The translations under genes were made by a program, and so were the position numbers. The notes under the pieces were generated by a model. The model was not told where the DNA came from, searched no databases, and was given only the letters and a program-made list of their open reading frames with translations. Positions 62,573 through 64,000 of a stretch of DNA of 64,000 nt are shown piece by piece. The stretch comes from Chryseobacterium arachidis (GTDB lineage: Bacteria > Bacteroidota > Bacteroidia > Flavobacteriales > Weeksellaceae). Position 1 is the first letter of the stretch; every line of letters starts with the position of its first letter. The stretch lies in the NCBI RefSeq assembly GCF_900129245.1, contig NZ_FQUT01000004.1:372001-436000 (forward strand). Direction: 5' to 3'.

Positions 62573-64000
62573 TTACAGGGACAATGTTGCCCCAAATGAA
62601 TATGTTCTTAAAGGCGGCAGAAAACCCACTGAACTAAACTCAGGATCCACCCCGAAGTATTTCGTCCACGTATACAAGTTCTGTCCCTGGAAATAAAGCT
62701 TCACCTCCCGGAACACTTTCCCCTGCAGAGGAAGACGGTATGCCAGCTGAACATTCTTAAGACGGATAAAAGAAGCATCAGACACCGTCGCATCACTTAC
62801 CTGAAACAGCTGATGTGAAGCAGTCGGTGCCACATGATACGGCATATAAAAACCATTGGGGTTCTGAGGCGACCAGAAATCCAGCGCTTCTACAGGAAGA
62901 TTATTCATCAGCCCCGGCGAAGCCATTAAACTATTGTAGTTCCTGCTTTCCTGCTTCACAAACTGCAACAAAACAGACAGATTCCAGTTCCCATACTTAA
63001 AATCATTCGTCAGACCCCCATAAAATTGCTGTCCCAGATTCCTAATCACCTGACGGTCATCAGGCGAAGCAATCTTACCGTCACCATTGAAATCCGTAAA
63101 CGCATACTGCCCCGTAGAAGGATTAATACCATTAAGCTGATACAGCTTTATAATATTGACAGGCTGTCCAACAACATACGTATTGGCATAGGAAGAACCT
63201 TCAAGCCCAGGAAAAGACAATAGTTTATTTCTCGGAAAGCTGATATTGAATCCAGCATCCCACGAAAAAGAATCAGCAGACCCCCTCACCAAATCCCCTT
63301 TCAATTCAAATTCCCAACCCTTGTTCTGAACCGTTGCCCCAAGGTTCGCCAACACAGAAGTAAACCCAGTCACTGCCGACAGCTGATAACCCAGCAGCTG
63401 ACTGGAAGACCTGTTATCATAAAACGCAGTCGTCACATTCAACCTATTTCTAAATAGCCCAAGTTCCAGCGCAGTTTCAAACTTCAACGTCTTCTCCCAG
63501 CTGAAATCAGGATTATACAACCTCGACGAAATCAGTCCCACCACACTATTGTAAATCAATGTTGAGGTCACATACGTGTTGAGGAATTGGTTCTCCCCAA
63601 TATTGTCACTACCCGACGAACCATAACTCCCTCGAAGCTTTCCGAAACTCAACCACGAACTCTCCTTCAAAAAGTCCTCTTTCGAAAACAGCCATGCAGC
63701 CCCTACAGCACCAAATGTCGCAAACTTATTGTTAGGTCCAAACCTGCTGCTTCCATCCCTACGCCCTGTAAAGTTCACAATATACTTTCCGTCATACTGA
63801 TAATTAACCCTACCGAACAAAGCAGCATAGCGGTATTCCGTTTTCACATCATCAGACACCACCTTCGTCTGAGCAGCACCAATATTATTGATAAACACAT
63901 TGCTCTCAAAACCGAACCCCTGAATCGCGGAATTCGTATTCGTGTCCCGCTGATACGTTCCGCCAACAAGAACATCAACCGAATGCTTCCCTGTCTTAAA
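62573..64000 (-). CDS. SusC/RagA-type TonB-dependent receptor, 5' end outside window
   Basis: Open frame from the stop at 62573 to the right edge (476 codons), so the N-terminus (plug, TonB box) is missing. Characteristic barrel blocks: YDGKYIVNFTGRRDGSSRFG, LRGSYGSSGSDNIGENQ, NKGWEFELKGD and the ending LPPLRTYSFGATLSL. It imports SusD-bound substrate across the outer membrane. The linked S9 peptidase suggests peptides rather than glycans. Confidence 0.92.
   Translation of the reverse strand, partial: FKTGKHSVDVLVGGTYQRDTNTNSAIQGFGFESNVFINNIGAAQTKVVSDDVKTEYRYAALFGRVNYQYDGKYIVNFTGRRDGSSRFGPNNKFATFGAVGAAWLFSKEDFLKESSWLSFGKLRGSYGSSGSDNIGENQFLNTYVTSTLIYNSVVGLISSRLYNPDFSWEKTLKFETALELGLFRNRLNVTTAFYDNRSSSQLLGYQLSAVTGFTSVLANLGATVQNKGWEFELKGDLVRGSADSFSWDAGFNISFPRNKLLSFPGLEGSSYANTYVVGQPVNIIKLYQLNGINPSTGQYAFTDFNGDGKIASPDDRQVIRNLGQQFYGGLTNDFKYGNWNLSVLLQFVKQESRNYNSLMASPGLMNNLPVEALDFWSPQNPNGFYMPYHVAPTASHQLFQVSDATVSDASFIRLKNVQLAYRLPLQGKVFREVKLYFQGQNLYTWTKYFGVDPEFSSVGFLPPLRTYSFGATLSL

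Overview
The window looks like a chromosomal segment of a flavobacterium, most likely a Chryseobacterium-type Weeksellaceae. Evidence: AT-rich DNA, several TAnnTTTG-type -7 promoter elements, a SusC/SusD pair, a type IX secretion sorting domain, RteC and DUF3945 genes of Bacteroidota conjugative elements, a class D beta-lactamase and TPR-AraC regulators. No rRNA or tRNA was recognised. All family names come from reading the translated sequences; nothing was searched.

Region by region. (1) 1-9.7 kb: a polyimmunity-like island of small, unrelated genes (ankyrin, SUKH-like, DUF4261, NTF2-like, CdiI-type, SUFU) plus an AlkB-like dioxygenase. It includes a decayed second copy of a two-gene module and several frame-broken genes. 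(2) 9.8-19.7 kb: housekeeping and accessory genes: serine hydrolase, XRE membrane regulator, NmrA-type oxidoreductase with a Crp-type regulator, GH97 glycosidase, SDR plus AraC regulator, and a cytoplasmic histidine kinase with a NarL-type response regulator. (3) 20.2-27.6 kb: a coherent surface-fibre locus, transcribed leftward. Three pilin-like subunits (plus the remnant of a fourth) are followed by a PapD-like chaperone, a 933-residue usher-like outer membrane protein and a two-domain adhesin whose C-terminal third resembles the pilins. This is the strongest candidate for an undescribed system.

(4) 27.9-33.2 kb: an IS1-type fragment next to a truncated AraC gene, then an arsenic operon (arsR, DUF6428, arsC, arsN-like, acr3) with two ArsR-box-like sites, then decayed DNA. 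(5) 34-41.5 kb: a fragment of a CTnDOT-like integrative conjugative element (coupling protein, topoisomerase III, DUF3945, two small helix-turn-helix proteins, RteC), with no integrase and no relaxase visible. (6) 43.5-45.9 kb: a cluster of small secreted or Cys-rich peptides around a MauE-type redox membrane protein. (7) 46-52.8 kb: ClC channel, serine hydrolase, lipoprotein, and a divergent ene-reductase/HxlR pair around a perfect 20-bp palindrome. (8) 52.8-58.5 kb: an array of unrelated genes (OXA beta-lactamase, broken SnoaL-like gene, S41 peptidase, small secreted protein, DUF6602-like nuclease, T9SS cargo). Five copies of one short directional motif separate many of them, and a MITE-like element is present. 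(9) 58.6-64 kb: a SusC-SusD-S9 peptidase operon running off the right edge.

Several genes are interrupted at A/T homopolymers (near 1923, 2449 and 58358). These could be true decay, phase variation or assembly error; raw reads would decide.
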